Positions 10,001-18,860 of a DNA stretch of 60,464 nt are shown here, in pieces. The position numbers and the translations under genes were made by a program. Numbering within the stretch: the first letter of the stretch is position 1; the number at the start of each line of letters is the position of its first letter. Below the pieces are notes generated by a model, which had not been told where the DNA came from, made no database searches, and was given only the letters and a program-made list of their open reading frames with translations. Where the stretch lies: assembly GCA_009602725.1 (NCBI GenBank), contig WELB01000320.1, forward strand, positions 9,617 through 70,080, written 5' to 3'. Source of the DNA: Spirogloea muscicola. Taxonomy: Eukaryota; Streptophyta; Zygnematophyceae; Spirogloeales; Spirogloeaceae.

Positions 10001-11150
10001 TCGTCCGCAGGATCTCGGAGACGTCCACGCTCTCCGCCCACCGCCAGTGTTCTGCCGTAGGCCCTGGTGGTGGTGGTGGCATCGCCCCTCTTGTAGGGGC
10101 TCTGCGAGCCCGAGCGGTGGCGGATGCCTCTGCCTGCTGCGCCTCTCTGTTAGCCAAACGCACGCAGGCCCGCTCGTGCGAGCTCAAACCCACCTTGTTG
10201 GCACATCGCCGCCGGCAGAGCCGGCAGCGGAGCTCAACAGGCGGGCAAGAGGTTGCCTCCGCAGGGGGCCGGAGGTCCTCTTGGCCCTGCTCCCCTTCCC
10301 CAGGTGCAGCTGATACAGCGGCATCGCCAGCCACGGGCCCGTCAGCATCACCAGCGCCACTGCCACCACTCGCCGAACCCATGGCGACAACCACTTCCAA
10401 GCGCCGCCTGGCTCCTCCGCTGCGGCGACCTCCCCTCCAAGATGCAGGGGGGTTTGCGGAAGCCGCCTGCCCTGCAGACGCGGGAGAGGTGCACGGCGTT
10501 GGTTGTGGGTGGGGCTCGAAGCCCGTGAGTAGAGCAGCATGAGAAGCAGTGGGAGAGGATACTGGGGGAGGGGGTCCTGTGCCCCTCTCCATGTTGTCCT
10601 CCTCCATGGCAATCTCGGATGATGTTGGGGCCGTGGTTGGGACAGCCGTCTCGTCCATCCCTGGGCCTGGTGGGGCCTGGGATGAGCGCGTAGCGCAGCA
10701 GCTCCTGGAGCTCCGGTGCACTGCTCTCGCAATGGCCGCCAGTGCGGTTGCCTCCCCGGCACAAGTGAGCCGAGGGTTTGATCGCAGCCGGCCGCGCCAG
10801 CTTGTGGGCTGGGCAGCCGGACCCATGTCCCCCGCACGAGGCTGTGCAAGCTGCCTAGGTGCCGTATCCTCCCTCGCCACCGCCGTGGCCGCCGCGGCGC
10901 ACGGCGTGGCATGAGGGACCCCGCCAGCTGGGGGCCGCGCTGCGGGCGGCACTGTGCGCGGCGAGCTCCGAGGAGCGCGCCGCGCAGGTGCGCGCCGTGC
11001 CTTGGCAGGCGGCGGCATGCGCGCCCAGCGACGCTCAGGCGCTCGAGCGCCCCGGGGGGTTGGCAAGGCGCCGCAGCGCCCGGGGGGGCGGCGGCGCCGG
11101 CGGCGAGCTAGGGAGCCGTTGGGTCGGTCAGTGGAGGGCGCCGAGGACTG
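7013..11150 (-). mobile_element. Non-LTR retrotransposon family B, apparently full-length coding
   Basis: The element runs from an undefined 5' end near 11.1 kb to a 3' tail ending in TTTCTTC at about 7013. It has one long ORF (7113-11066), then a roughly 100-nt 3' UTR with a GGCTGGCATTTCACAGCC stem-loop. A family C 3' tail lies just upstream (11200-11275), so the 5' boundary cannot be placed exactly. The intact frame makes this the best candidate in the window for a recently active autonomous element. Confidence 0.8.
7113..11066 (-). CDS. Non-LTR retrotransposon polyprotein: zinc finger, reverse transcriptase, restriction-like endonuclease
   Basis: This 1317-residue protein would copy element RNA into the genome by target-primed reverse transcription. 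The N-terminal 280 residues are basic and Pro/Ala-rich. A CxxC-x12-H-x4-C zinc finger lies near residue 285 (CRLCRRRC...SSHERAC). Reverse transcriptase motifs follow: SVDVQNAFNSVD near 655, TRQGDP near 717 and the catalytic YADD near 754. The C-terminal third has a CxC-x12-H-x3-C knuckle near 1088 and then RRVDLVG and LLMDVVLTD near 1160-1175, with downstream lysines. This fits a PD-(D/E)xK endonuclease such as those of R2-like elements. It ends in LLTRGY. No apurinic-type endonuclease is seen. The start is the first Met of the open frame, and a later Met is possible. The reverse-strand frames here are shadows. Activity is inferred only from the intact frame. Confidence 0.88.
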   Translation of the reverse strand: MPTPRGARAPERRWARMPPPAKARRAPARRAPRSSPRTVPPAARPPAGGVPHATPCAAAATAVAREDTAPRQLAQPRAGDMGPAAQPTSWRGRLRSNPRLTCAGEATALAAIARAVHRSSRSCCATRSSQAPPGPGMDETAVPTTAPTSSEIAMEEDNMERGTGPPPPVSSPTASHAALLTGFEPHPQPTPCTSPASAGQAASANPPASWRGGRRSGGARRRLEVVVAMGSASGGSGAGDADGPVAGDAAVSAAPGEGEQGQEDLRPPAEATSCPPVELRCRLCRRRCANKVGLSSHERACVRLANREAQQAEASATARARRAPTRGAMPPPPPGPTAEHWRWAESVDVSEILRTTNAQLLRHIPYWARPHIRRALRPLLTRLARDSEDEAAWAVFVLFPRLLLGRLPQGKAGRTELLLRLHLFEGGEWQLLLAKHQAAAQLAQANYRPTTSESDIKEAGKRRAIRYGRAGDLGRAAQALEPSTPAPHDAATLAALEQLHPSAPRRLDTWMESFMPAEPVDLDPAVFRRAIVSSRKAVAGGPSGMLFEHLRELYGEEDSEDFDLLHRVAQHVARGHLTHRVGAVLCTSNLIALQKDNGGVRPISMGEVLARLVGRTLIMQIQDDAQAHFHPHQFGAGMRAGAETLVHGVRAALDVNPHWLALSVDVQNAFNSVDRQVIAEELRQYFPTLLPHFRCMYGSPSALLWGAGTSLAVLQSKTGTRQGDPMGGFLFALAHHRALRNTASAHPGVLLPSYADDTTLLGPPEEVLRAFGTLQHQLQLIGLGISTAKCSAWSPNGIPLSLLPSLPTSCQTPEGGLKILGVPVGDPSFSEGAVLARLQGYMQVLPELPTLGDSQLAVAILTRSVAQRPCYLLRTVPPSVTMDEVYASIDVRLQRCLADMIAHPLLEQSPAALVQCTLPIRLGGLGCRPLVRLCRPAYLGCWAQVASSISGRFLLGQQRVLAPHISTVVQGSLPFQVTLKACQQDLFAAYPPLVNEPVSFAAWADVSDVKAQSRFTRAADEQPLEHLRSLLQGDARGQARLLSVSSLGASEWLRALPLHAGLRMENALFCDAMRRRLGLPSLCLAGVTQCECGLIEHDALLMGDHMLRCAKGSERTGSHNLLRDAMYGIVKEAGYQVALESTGVMPILLRNGVPRTRRVDLVGVPLGGGKRLLMDVVLTDSFRTKGPITSETGYAVKVAERKKLHKYKDHPAGDTFYPLAMDIHGCYGGRWSSLLSLLASQADQRRREQGAALPGGSVPLGLVSCYRMRLSMSLQRSQALALHRRAGRALAAASGLRSGVALPPLSSSDFLLLTRGY

Positions 11151-11199
11151 GAGAGCTGGTCAATCCGGTCGGCCCGCGGGGCGCCGGCCTGAGGGAGAA

Positions 11200-11275
11200 G
11201 AAAGTGCTCGCCCATTGAGAATAGGGGCTGGAACAACCAGCCCGAAAAAGAATGAACAGAGTAGAAAAGGGGGAG
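11200..11275 (-). mobile_element. Non-LTR family C 3' tail (hairpin) copy
   Basis: Minus-strand 3' terminus of family C: GTGCTCGCCCATTGAGAA, then the stem-loop GGGCTGGAACAACCAGCCC. It is the same as the tails at 25130, 32240 and 48580. No coding sequence is attached, so it is a minimal truncated insertion. Confidence 0.8.
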
Positions 11276-11960
11276 AGCTGACCCACCCGGCCGGCCTGCA
11301 GGGCGTGAGCCCGAGGCGTGCCGACAGGGTACGGAGCCCGGGACCCTCGAACCGTACTTAGCTACACGGAGTGCAGCCAAGCTACCCGCACCGTTTGGGA
11401 CTCCAAACGGTAGATACGTTACGCTCATGTAAGGTTATCGCGCGCCGTTGGCACCTTCAAACGGCGGAAACGTTACACCAGTTCTCAGATCGCATCAGTC
11501 AAGGCTGTGCGTTGAGGTTCTAGTAGCATCATCATCGATTGGCGTTCACTGACCTTGAACCATTTATCATCCTGCGGACAAGGTACTTCATAATTGCTTG
11601 TATGTTTGCTTCTTGATATTGCTCGCATTTCCAGATACAATGGTCTGCTTGCATCGCACTATTGGACCGGCAGACAGTCGCCACGAGTCGCTTAATCCTG
11701 GATAACAGTATAGAAACTACTCAATAGACAGTCCAGTGCCTTTTAGTTAAGCTACAGGGTCTGATTCAAACCGTTTTAAGGTCCTGTCTTTATTTGAGAG
11801 GCTGTTAGAATTGTCAATGTTGGCGTCTCTTCAGACTGTATTCTAGTCAGCCCGGCCAACGGGACCGACGATTCCATTCGGTTTGTGAATTGTGTAGTCT
11901 AGCACGTCAGTATTTGTTGATACCTAGACTAATTAACATCATTGCACAATTGACGCCCTC
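11276..11960. other. No gene seen; hairpin-rich spacer, possible start of a Ty3 LTR
   Basis: No coding evidence. Two related palindromic motifs, CCGTTTGGGACTCCAAACGG (about 11390) and CCGTTGG...CAAACGG (about 11450), are each followed by ACGTTAC. TGTTAGAATTG at about 11803 is a typical plant LTR start and could mark the beginning of the Ty3 5' LTR, but no second LTR exists here to test that. Confidence 0.3.
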
Positions 11961-11964
11961 GCGC

Positions 11965-12250
11965 TTGACACTCCCCAAAGTAGGAAAGATAGACAAGTGG
12001 CTCTCCCAAAAAAGACGTTTTCCAAAGTGACAGCAGTGGCTATCCCAAAGGGGGCAATGGCTGTGAACAGGCAGCCGGAAAGAAGCGACAAGGTCCAAAG
12101 GGGCCGCAAAAAAACAGCTCGTCCAAAGTACGGCAGTGGCTGTGAGAGGCCAGCCCAAAGATTTGTGCAAAGAGGCCAGCTCAGAAGAGACTTGCTCGCC
12201 CGCAGGGGGTACGGCTCGTAAAGGCCAGTTCTGTACAAGGTCTGTAGGTC
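11965..12250 (-). repeat. Cluster of degenerate retroelement 3'-tail units
   Basis: Several minus-oriented tail units lie head to tail: GTGGCT(A/G)T...CCCAAAG near 11997-12060, then GACAAGGTCCAAAGGGGC near 12090, then a GGCTGTGAGAGGCCAGCCC stem-loop near 12140. They match the 3' UTR motifs of the non-LTR families and contain no gene. Confidence 0.6.
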
Positions 12251-12537
12251 CATTTATGCGTAAAATGTAGGATAATGATATTCACGACAACAAACCTGGT
12301 TACCGTCCGAGTCCCTATACTTGGTGCGAAACTGGTTACCTTCCGAAGTCCCTATACTTGGGCGCGAAACTGAATACTGTCCGTTGATTCCGTTACTACT
12401 CAAGGATCGATACTGTCATTGTTGCTAGTACTGTGACGGTTACTGGATATCGATTCCGGATCTGGCCCCTGCATCACTGTTGCTCGCTTGGTGTTTCCGT
12501 CGCTTATACTGGACCGAGCAAGACTCGTCTGATTGTG

Positions 12538-12549
12538 TGGTATCAAGCG
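12538..12549 (+). promoter_or_regulatory. Putative primer binding site (initiator Met tRNA 3' end) of the Ty3 element
   Basis: TGGTATCAAGCG matches the common plant LTR-element primer site TGGTATCAGAGC except for one missing G. It lies 26 nt before the gag-like Met at 12564, the expected position just inside a 5' LTR. Confidence 0.6.
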
Positions 12550-12563
12550 AGTCATAACAGTGC

Positions 12564-13620
12564 ATGGACTTGAGATCTGGCAGAACCATTGAGTCTGTGA
12601 TTGAATCTTCAGACGTTGTTGAGCCTGCAGGTGACTCTCCAGACATTGCTGCTGTGGTTGGTCCCATTGCAGACGACATGGAAGTTCCTCGTAGCAAGCT
12701 TCGCCATATCAAGATGTCGAATGCAGACAGGCCTACATTTCGAGGTATGCCCGGTAGTCACTCTCTGGCAGAGGTCAAGGTCCACTTTGATGCGGAGATC
12801 ACGCACCTTCGCATCTCAGGGGGCATTATTAATCGTGAGGATCGTCTGATGTTTCTGGGACGTTAAATTACAAAACAAGCAGCTGATGTCTATTGGAGTC
12901 AGAAAGACAGTGTTTCAAATATGACAAGGCCTACTACGCATAATGCATCCGAACAACAAAGAGCATTAGGTCCTCAATATATAGAGGATACGGTGGGGGA
13001 GATGCTATCCAGATTGGCACGTCATTTCCCTGTAAAGACAGCTAAGTACAAGCAAGCATTAATGAGGTTCAATCGTACACCAGAAGATGCCATAACTGCT
13101 TGTTATTACAGATTCAAACCTCATTGAGCAATCAGAGACCAAGAGAAGTCAGAAGGAATTAGCTGTCCACTTTCTGAGGGTTGTGGCAGGCAGATCTATG
13201 TATCAGATACAAACTTTATTTTTGGTGCGCCGCCAACTTCTTCAGAAATATGATTATGACCTAGAAGACGTACATCAGGTCTTAATCAACAAAGGGAATG
13301 ATAACTTTACCCTCCTCACAGTAAATGAACGTTTTGCAGGCATCGGACGTCCAACGGCATAATCTTTAATCAAGTTACCAGGAGGTAATGCCAGGACACA
13401 TGTTGTCACACCAATTTCCCCACTTCCTGTCAAGTCATCTTCTTCTCAGAACCCTTCTACTCCACAGTGTCTGCATTGCGGGAAACGGGGGCACGTTGGA
13501 GCAATTTGCAGGTCTCTACATCAACCTTCGGGTGCTGTATGCTCGTTCTGCTCTAGACTCGGTCATACAGACTCCCATTGCTGGCAGAAACTCCCAGACA
13601 AAATGCCTGGTTCTTTAAAG
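12564..13620 (+). pseudogene. Ty3/gypsy gag remnant with two CCHC zinc knuckles
   Basis: The reading starts at MDLRSGRTIES (12564) and runs 100 codons to a stop at 12864-12866. It resumes in other frames (12921-13127, 13388-13618). Two nucleocapsid knuckles are visible: 13469-13510 (CLHCGKRGHVGAIC) and 13541-13582 (CSFCSRLGHTDSHC), both CxxCxxxGHxxxxC or close. Such proteins package element RNA. At least three interruptions make it non-functional. Confidence 0.75.
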
Positions 13621-14307
13621 GACAAGTATGGTAAAGAAAGGGGTTCTAATCAGGCTACTTAGTCCATCGGTTCTAGCCGTACTGAAGTTGACCACATGGC
13701 AAAACAAATTGAAACTTTGACAAAAATAACTAGCAATCGGTAGAGGGCAGGCCACGGCTAAAATGGTTGCATGGCCACATCCAGATGTCCGAGAAGATGA
13801 GGATTCTTACCCCGGACAGCACAATCCCCACAATTGTGATGGCTATAATGCTCATCACCGTCATGCTTATGTTTTATTTCTGCCCAGTCGTACTCTCTTA
13901 AGCGGGGGGAAAACGAACTGCAGCAAAGTGCTCGATCTGGCAATTCTCATTACCCGGCGAATTTTAGGTTAAAGGACGTTGAAGTTGACAACCTACCCCG
14001 CCACATCAAGCCTGTATCACCCAAGCCAATTAGCGACACAGTCCCTATCAGTTGCTCTGTGTCAGCTGAAGTACTACTGCACAAAATGTACTCAACTCCT
14101 ATTGTGAGCTTTAGAGACCTTGGCCTGACAAAGGCTCAGTTGGGGGAACACATACAAGCCTCTGATAGTTCTAGTCAAATAGTCACGATGCAAGTGACAG
14201 ATTCACCTGCAGTGAAGACCGCAGCAGCCTTACAAGTCCTGTTGTAACTGGCTGTTAACAACATTTCATGCAGGCCACCAATTGCACGAACCGAGCAGCC
14301 TGCTGCT

Positions 14308-14625
14308 GTGGCCATGCTGGACAATTCGGACGGAGCCATTCAGGTCTCCACCAAGGATGCAACAGAAGCACCTGTACATGCCCTTTTGGATACAGGTGCA
14401 CAACCAATCCTGCTTAATTCTTGGTTTGCCAAGTTGTTAAGCACTGGGAAAGATGATCTCATCCGCAACCAGGTCAAGGTAACCACAGCAACTGGCACCA
14501 TGGATAAGGTTATTGGAGTTAACAAACGCCCGTTGCCGATCACCTTAAATGGTCATGACACTGAGAAGCGTACATCTTTTTCATCCATATGCATGATAAG
14601 CAAAGCCACAACCTATGATTTATAA
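14308..14625 (+). pseudogene. Ty3/gypsy aspartic protease remnant
   Basis: A 105-codon frame contains ALLDTGAQP near 14380-14400, the active-site D-T/S-G motif of retroviral-type aspartic proteases that cleave Gag-Pol. It follows gag with a broken spacer and ends at a stop before the RT remnant. Confidence 0.75.
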
Positions 14626-14792
14626 TTGGGTACTGAAATTCTGGTGCCATTGGGGTTTGGGCTATATTACTATGCTGAAGTTGCATGATCTCAACCCGAT
14701 TGGAGATCGTCAGGTACTAAAAAAGTCATGTGTAGCCTCTATTAAAGGGGTCAATTTCGAATAACACATCAGCTAATACTGCTACTGTCACA

Positions 14793-15080
14793 GTGGATAC
14801 AGATCAGGAGGCAGGAAAGCAGCCAATTGGAACTCCACTCGAGCAGGAAGCAACCAATCCGAAGCAGCATCCACCTGCCACAGTTTCAGAGCAGCCACCT
14901 CCTGCAGGAGGTCAAAAGCAGCTGCCACCTGCAACCGATCCGGAGAAGCCGCCGCCTGCGACCAATTCGCAGCAACCTCCGCCAGCATCCAGTAAGGAGC
15001 AACTTGCTCTTGCATCCACCTCCACCAAACGAGATCTGCCTATGTCCGACAATCTCGAGAATCAAACCAGCATTCCGCTA
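14793..15080 (+). other. Pro/Gln/Ala-rich low-complexity coding linker in the Ty3 element
   Basis: An open frame with repeated PPAT/PPPA motifs (a degenerate pattern of about 10 residues) sits where the N-terminal part of reverse transcriptase should be. It has no recognisable domain. Confidence 0.5.
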
Positions 15081-15225
15081 GATTTTACCCATGTCCAGTG
15101 CGGGCATATCAGCGGCAGATCTGGAACAATTGGAGCATGCCAAGCATTGGGATCGATTTCAGGCAGCTCGCATAAGTTTCCCTGTCATTGGGCACTACCG
15201 CGCTGCCGAGGCGTTGTCTCCTGCC

Positions 15226-15603
15226 CCATTTGACACACAGGTGCAGCCCAGGAAATCCAACGTTGGTTCTACTATGGTGAATTTAATCGGTATTTTATAT
15301 GATGGTGTGATAGAGTGGAACCTACCTGAAGCTGGACTCAGATGCCACCCGGCAAATGTCGTTTTGGCATGATTGAATCTGACTATTTGGATCACCAGAT
15401 ATCGGACACCTGCCACATTTGACACACAGGTGCAGCCCAGGAAATCCAACGTTGGTTCTACCATGGTGGAATCAATTGGAATTCTATATGAAGGTGTGAT
15501 AAAGTGGACCCTACCTGAAGCTGGACTCAAATGCCATCCAGGCAAATGTCGTTTTGGCCTGACTGGAGCTGACTATTTGGTCACCAAATATCGGACAAGG
15601 GAT
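15226..15603 (+). repeat. 190-bp tandem duplication of the Ty3 RT terminus
   Basis: The segment starting at TTTGACACACAGGTGCAGCC (about 15228) recurs about 190 bp later (about 15417). Each copy encodes a short version of the distal RT thumb region (PEAGLKCHPGKCRFG in the second copy; the first is mutated after RCHP). The two units differ at several bases. It is a duplication within a dead element. Confidence 0.8.
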
Positions 15604-15719
15604 TGTCACCGCAAGCTGCTGAAGTGCAAGCAGTTCTTAGCAGTTCTGACAATTCTGAGCCAGCAAATGTCAAATCACTACGATCGTTCCTTGCTTTGGC
15701 TAGTTAACAAAAGCGTTTC

Positions 15720-16250
15720 ATTCAGGAATTCAATTCCATAGCTCTGATTCAGTTCCTCTGAATGATCTGTCGAAAGAGGACGTAAACTGGCAGTGGACGC
15801 CTTCCCGTCATCAGGCGTATCATCAGCTTGAACATGCTCTTACTCCAGCTCCAGTTCTACGACATCCCTTTATACAATGCAATTTTGCTTACATGCTGAT
15901 TGGAGCAAAGTGGGCATGGGTGCTGTTTCAATTCAGAGTAATGAGGACAACCACCACTATGTTATCGCTTATGCTAGTTGCCTTAACAATTCTGCACAAC
16001 AAAATTATCCTGCGTATCATTGGGAATGTCTGGCTGCCAGCCTTCAATAAATTCCGACCGTATCCACATGGACGCTCGTTTCAATTGAGTACTAATTATC
16101 AGCCACTACAGTAGCTTGAAGCACTAATTAATTTACAGGAAAGTGAGCTCGCTGGGCTCTTCAACTGCAAGAGTATGATTTTACAATAGTTTATCGTCCT
16201 GGTCTCCAAATTATGGATGCTGATGCTCTCAGTCGTCACCCAACTTCACA
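15720..16250 (+). pseudogene. Ty3/gypsy RNase H remnant
   Basis: Split frames encode the RT-RNase H linker (NWQWTPSRHQAYHQLEHAL near 15790), then DWSKVGMGAV, YVIAYAS, ECLAAS, and the connection motif [10 protein letters not shown]...DADALSRHP near 16170-16240. These motifs are diagnostic for Ty3/gypsy polymerases. Stops at about 16050 and 16110 break the frame. Confidence 0.75.
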
Positions 16251-16564
16251 TGCTATTTCGATCAGTTTGCTCACATGATCATTTGTCATGACCCCATCTT
16301 TCGCTGTCGATTGGCTCATGCTCTTACGACATCTACACATGATGATCATTCGCTCTTGAAATGTCTAATTTTGAGTTCTTCTCCAAAGAAGTCTGGATGG
16401 ATGCACCAGTTCTACAATATCTCCAAACTGGTACGTATCCTGTTGGTTCCACCACCATGCAGAAGGATCGAATTAAACACCAAACCCGAAGTTAAGTATG
16501 AAAGGATTTCCAGCTCATTTAACCTGATATTGAACACGAAAATCAGATTGTTCCACCTCCAGCG

Positions 16565-17285
16565 GTGCGACACAAATCAGTGCATGATGTCCATACATCA
16601 CTCGGACACCACGGAATCAAGAAAACTATCGGTTCGTTGGTCACTAAAACCTGGTGGTCAGGTCTCACAGATGTGGTTAAACACGTTCTATGCGAGGAAT
16701 GTGCTAGGATTCGTAACACATTCTCGTTGAAGTCACCTCAACTTCACCCGTTACCTATACAAGGATTGTTCTATCGATGGAGTTTGGACGTAGCTGGTCC
16801 CCTAAAAGGGGGTCAAACACGACCTTATACACTCATCATGATAGAGCACTCCTCCAAATTGGTGGAAGAGGTCGTTATTCCTAACAAATCCAGCATACAT
16901 CTCAATGAAGCTCTCTTGGAGCAGGTGTTGTCACGATTCGGGGCTTGTGCCGAAGTACTCACCGACCAGGGAACTGAATATCAAGGTGAATTCCAACGTC
17001 TCTTGGATCAGACTTTCATTGATCATCCGCTTACATCCAGGACCATACCCAAGCTGATGGCTTAGCAGAATGTATGGTCCAAACTATCAAACGTGGCCTA
17101 ACCACGTACGCTCTCCGCAAAGGTCAAGACAGGTGGGTCCGATTATTACTATGGCTTATAATGGGTTACCGGATGTCCAAACAGACTTCTCTATCAGCTT
17201 ATAGTCCGTATTTCCTTCTCTATGGACGTCATCCAGTGATCCCTATGGTACACCAGCTCACGTGGCGGTGGACTTGCGGGAACGC
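16565..17285 (+). pseudogene. Ty3/gypsy integrase remnant
   Basis: The H-H-C-C zinc domain (HDVHTSLGHHG...CEEC, 16580-16700) is followed by the first catalytic Asp (WSLDVAGP, about 16785) and the second (LTDQGTEYQG, about 16960). A stop at 17063 separates this from the continuation at 17074 (MVQTIKRGLTTYALR...YGRHPVIP). The frame is then overrun by a family A non-LTR sequence at about 17290. Confidence 0.8.
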
Positions 17286-18707
17286 CTTCACAAACACCTC
17301 GCCCCCCTCCCTTCCCTTCCCCTCCTTGGGGACACGCAGCTGGCGTTGGCCATCCTCACCCGCTGCATCGGCCAACGGGCTTGCTATCTGCAATGGACAA
17401 TCGCCCCATTGGGCATGGTGGCGGAGCTCTACAAGGAATATGATGACTTCCTTCAGCAGTCCCTGGCTTCCCTTCTACATTCTTCATCTTTCCCCTCAGC
17501 TTCAGCTTCCCTCCAGGCCTCCCTCCCTACTCGCATGGGCGGCCTTGGCTGCCGGTCGTTGGAGCAGACGGCGCAAGCAGCCTTCCTGGGCTGCTGGCAC
17601 CAGATCGCCTCCCTGCTCCCCATGCGCTTCCCTTGCCTCCACGACCCTGTACGCAATGTGGAGGAAGGCTCCTTCCCCTTCCAAGCGGATCTGAGGAGCA
17701 TCCGCGACTCAGCCATCAGCTCTTTCCCCTCTCTCCAACCCCTACTCACGCCATTCTCCACCCTCGCCCAAGCTTCTGATAGAGGGGCACAATCCAGACT
17801 GGTTACGGCAGTGGAAGACGAACGCCGCAGAAGGTTGAGGAGGCTGCCAGAGATTCAGAACAATCCGAGGAGCTTGGCAAGACTCACTTCTCTGGCCACA
17901 CCTGGTGCCACTGACTGGATCACCTCTCCCCCCGTCGCCAACGCCTTCAGCATCAGCTCCGAGGCCTTTCGGACATCGCTTCAACTCTTCCTCGGCCTCC
18001 CACCTAATTGCCTGATTGGGGTGCGCCAGTGCGAGTGCGGCTTCCGTGCAGAGGGTGCTGTGCTCGCCACTCACATGCTGAGATGCCCCACTGGACCAGA
18101 AGTGGTGGGCATTCACAACCTCCTTCGCGATGCCCTGGCGGGCTTGATGCGCGACGCCGGCTACCGTGCGGTCGTGGAAGTCAACAATATCATGCCTATC
18201 ACCACGGACGCCCAGGGACGTCATCATCGCCGCACACTTGACATTGTGGGCGTGCAACCTGGTGGAGGACCACGGGCCCTGGTCGACGTTGTTGTTACGG
18301 AGGCATATAAAGGCCCAGCATCAACACACATTGCTGGGCACGCAGTGGGCGGAGCAGAGCAAAGAAAACTGCGGCATTACTCCGATTACCCCCAATGCGA
18401 TCAACTCCTGCCAGCTGCAATCGACATCTTTGGCTGTCTGGGTCCTCGCTTCCACACTCTGCTTCAAAACATTGCCAATCTAGGCTACACTCGACGCGCA
18501 GATGTGTTTCCGGCTGAGATGGGCTTGCCAGCTGCATATCTGTCGCTCTTGCGACGTCGAGTTTCGGCCTGTTTGCAGCGTGCTCAGGCTAGTGCCTTGC
18601 ACCAGAAAGCTGGGCGAGCTCTAGTTGGTGGCAGAAGGGCTCCGTTTCTGGCATCTAGTATTCATGCATCGATCAGTGACCTTTATTTTTTGACCCGTGG
18701 TTACTGA
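17262..18707 (+). CDS. Truncated non-LTR polyprotein, endonuclease half (family A)
   Basis: An open frame of 481 codons, whose first 10 or so codons may be Ty3-derived. It carries the linker after reverse transcriptase, the Cys/His knuckle QCECG...HMLRC near 18030-18090, and the endonuclease-like block RTLDIVG...ALVDVVVTEAY near 18230-18305 with downstream Lys and HYSDYP. It ends in FLTRGY. There is no reverse transcriptase, so it cannot act alone. It is the best-preserved family A frame here and the reference for the fragments at 1-875, 21110-21385 and 33720-34680. Confidence 0.8.
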   Translation: MAVDLRERLHKHLAPLPSLPLLGDTQLALAILTRCIGQRACYLQWTIAPLGMVAELYKEYDDFLQQSLASLLHSSSFPSASASLQASLPTRMGGLGCRSLEQTAQAAFLGCWHQIASLLPMRFPCLHDPVRNVEEGSFPFQADLRSIRDSAISSFPSLQPLLTPFSTLAQASDRGAQSRLVTAVEDERRRRLRRLPEIQNNPRSLARLTSLATPGATDWITSPPVANAFSISSEAFRTSLQLFLGLPPNCLIGVRQCECGFRAEGAVLATHMLRCPTGPEVVGIHNLLRDALAGLMRDAGYRAVVEVNNIMPITTDAQGRHHRRTLDIVGVQPGGGPRALVDVVVTEAYKGPASTHIAGHAVGGAEQRKLRHYSDYPQCDQLLPAAIDIFGCLGPRFHTLLQNIANLGYTRRADVFPAEMGLPAAYLSLLRRRVSACLQRAQASALHQKAGRALVGGRRAPFLASSIHASISDLYFLTRGY

Positions 18708-18860
18708 GCGGGTCAATCTGCTGTAGGATATGTAGATCTTCAGATGTGCTTGCTTGGGTACTTGGCCTTTTGGCCTACATTTGTTTCATATACACGGAAT
18801 GTCTTCTCTATGGGCGAGCACTTTCTTCTTTCTTCTTATGCCATTGCCTTGCATTGGAAA
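17290..18860 (+). mobile_element. Non-LTR family A, 5'-truncated copy inserted in the Ty3 element
   Basis: Starts abruptly inside a non-LTR polyprotein (LPLLGDTQLALAILTR, aligned to the region after RT in family B) and ends with a 3' UTR. The UTR has a TTGGCCTTTTGGCC hairpin and the tail GGGCGAGCACTTTCTTCTTT at about 18817. It is 5'-truncated and 3'-complete, as expected for target-primed insertion. Confidence 0.85.

Larger units (their letters stand above)
12538..17290 (+). mobile_element. Decayed Ty3/gypsy LTR retrotransposon lacking an RT core
   Basis: The order of parts is primer site, gag with two zinc knuckles, aspartic protease, end of reverse transcriptase, RNase H, integrase: the Ty3/gypsy order. 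Frames are broken by stops and indels throughout. The catalytic reverse transcriptase (YxDD) is missing, and only its distal end survives in two tandem copies. The 3' end and 3' LTR are gone, replaced by a family A non-LTR copy at about 17290. A 5' LTR should end just before 12538, but its start is not certain. Confidence 0.85.

Noticed and set aside
9730-10912. Long open frames antisense to, or in other frames of, the family B ORF (for example 9730-10542 plus and 10184-10912 minus)
   Set aside because: They are GC-rich shadow frames of the 1317-codon retroelement protein and lack domains.
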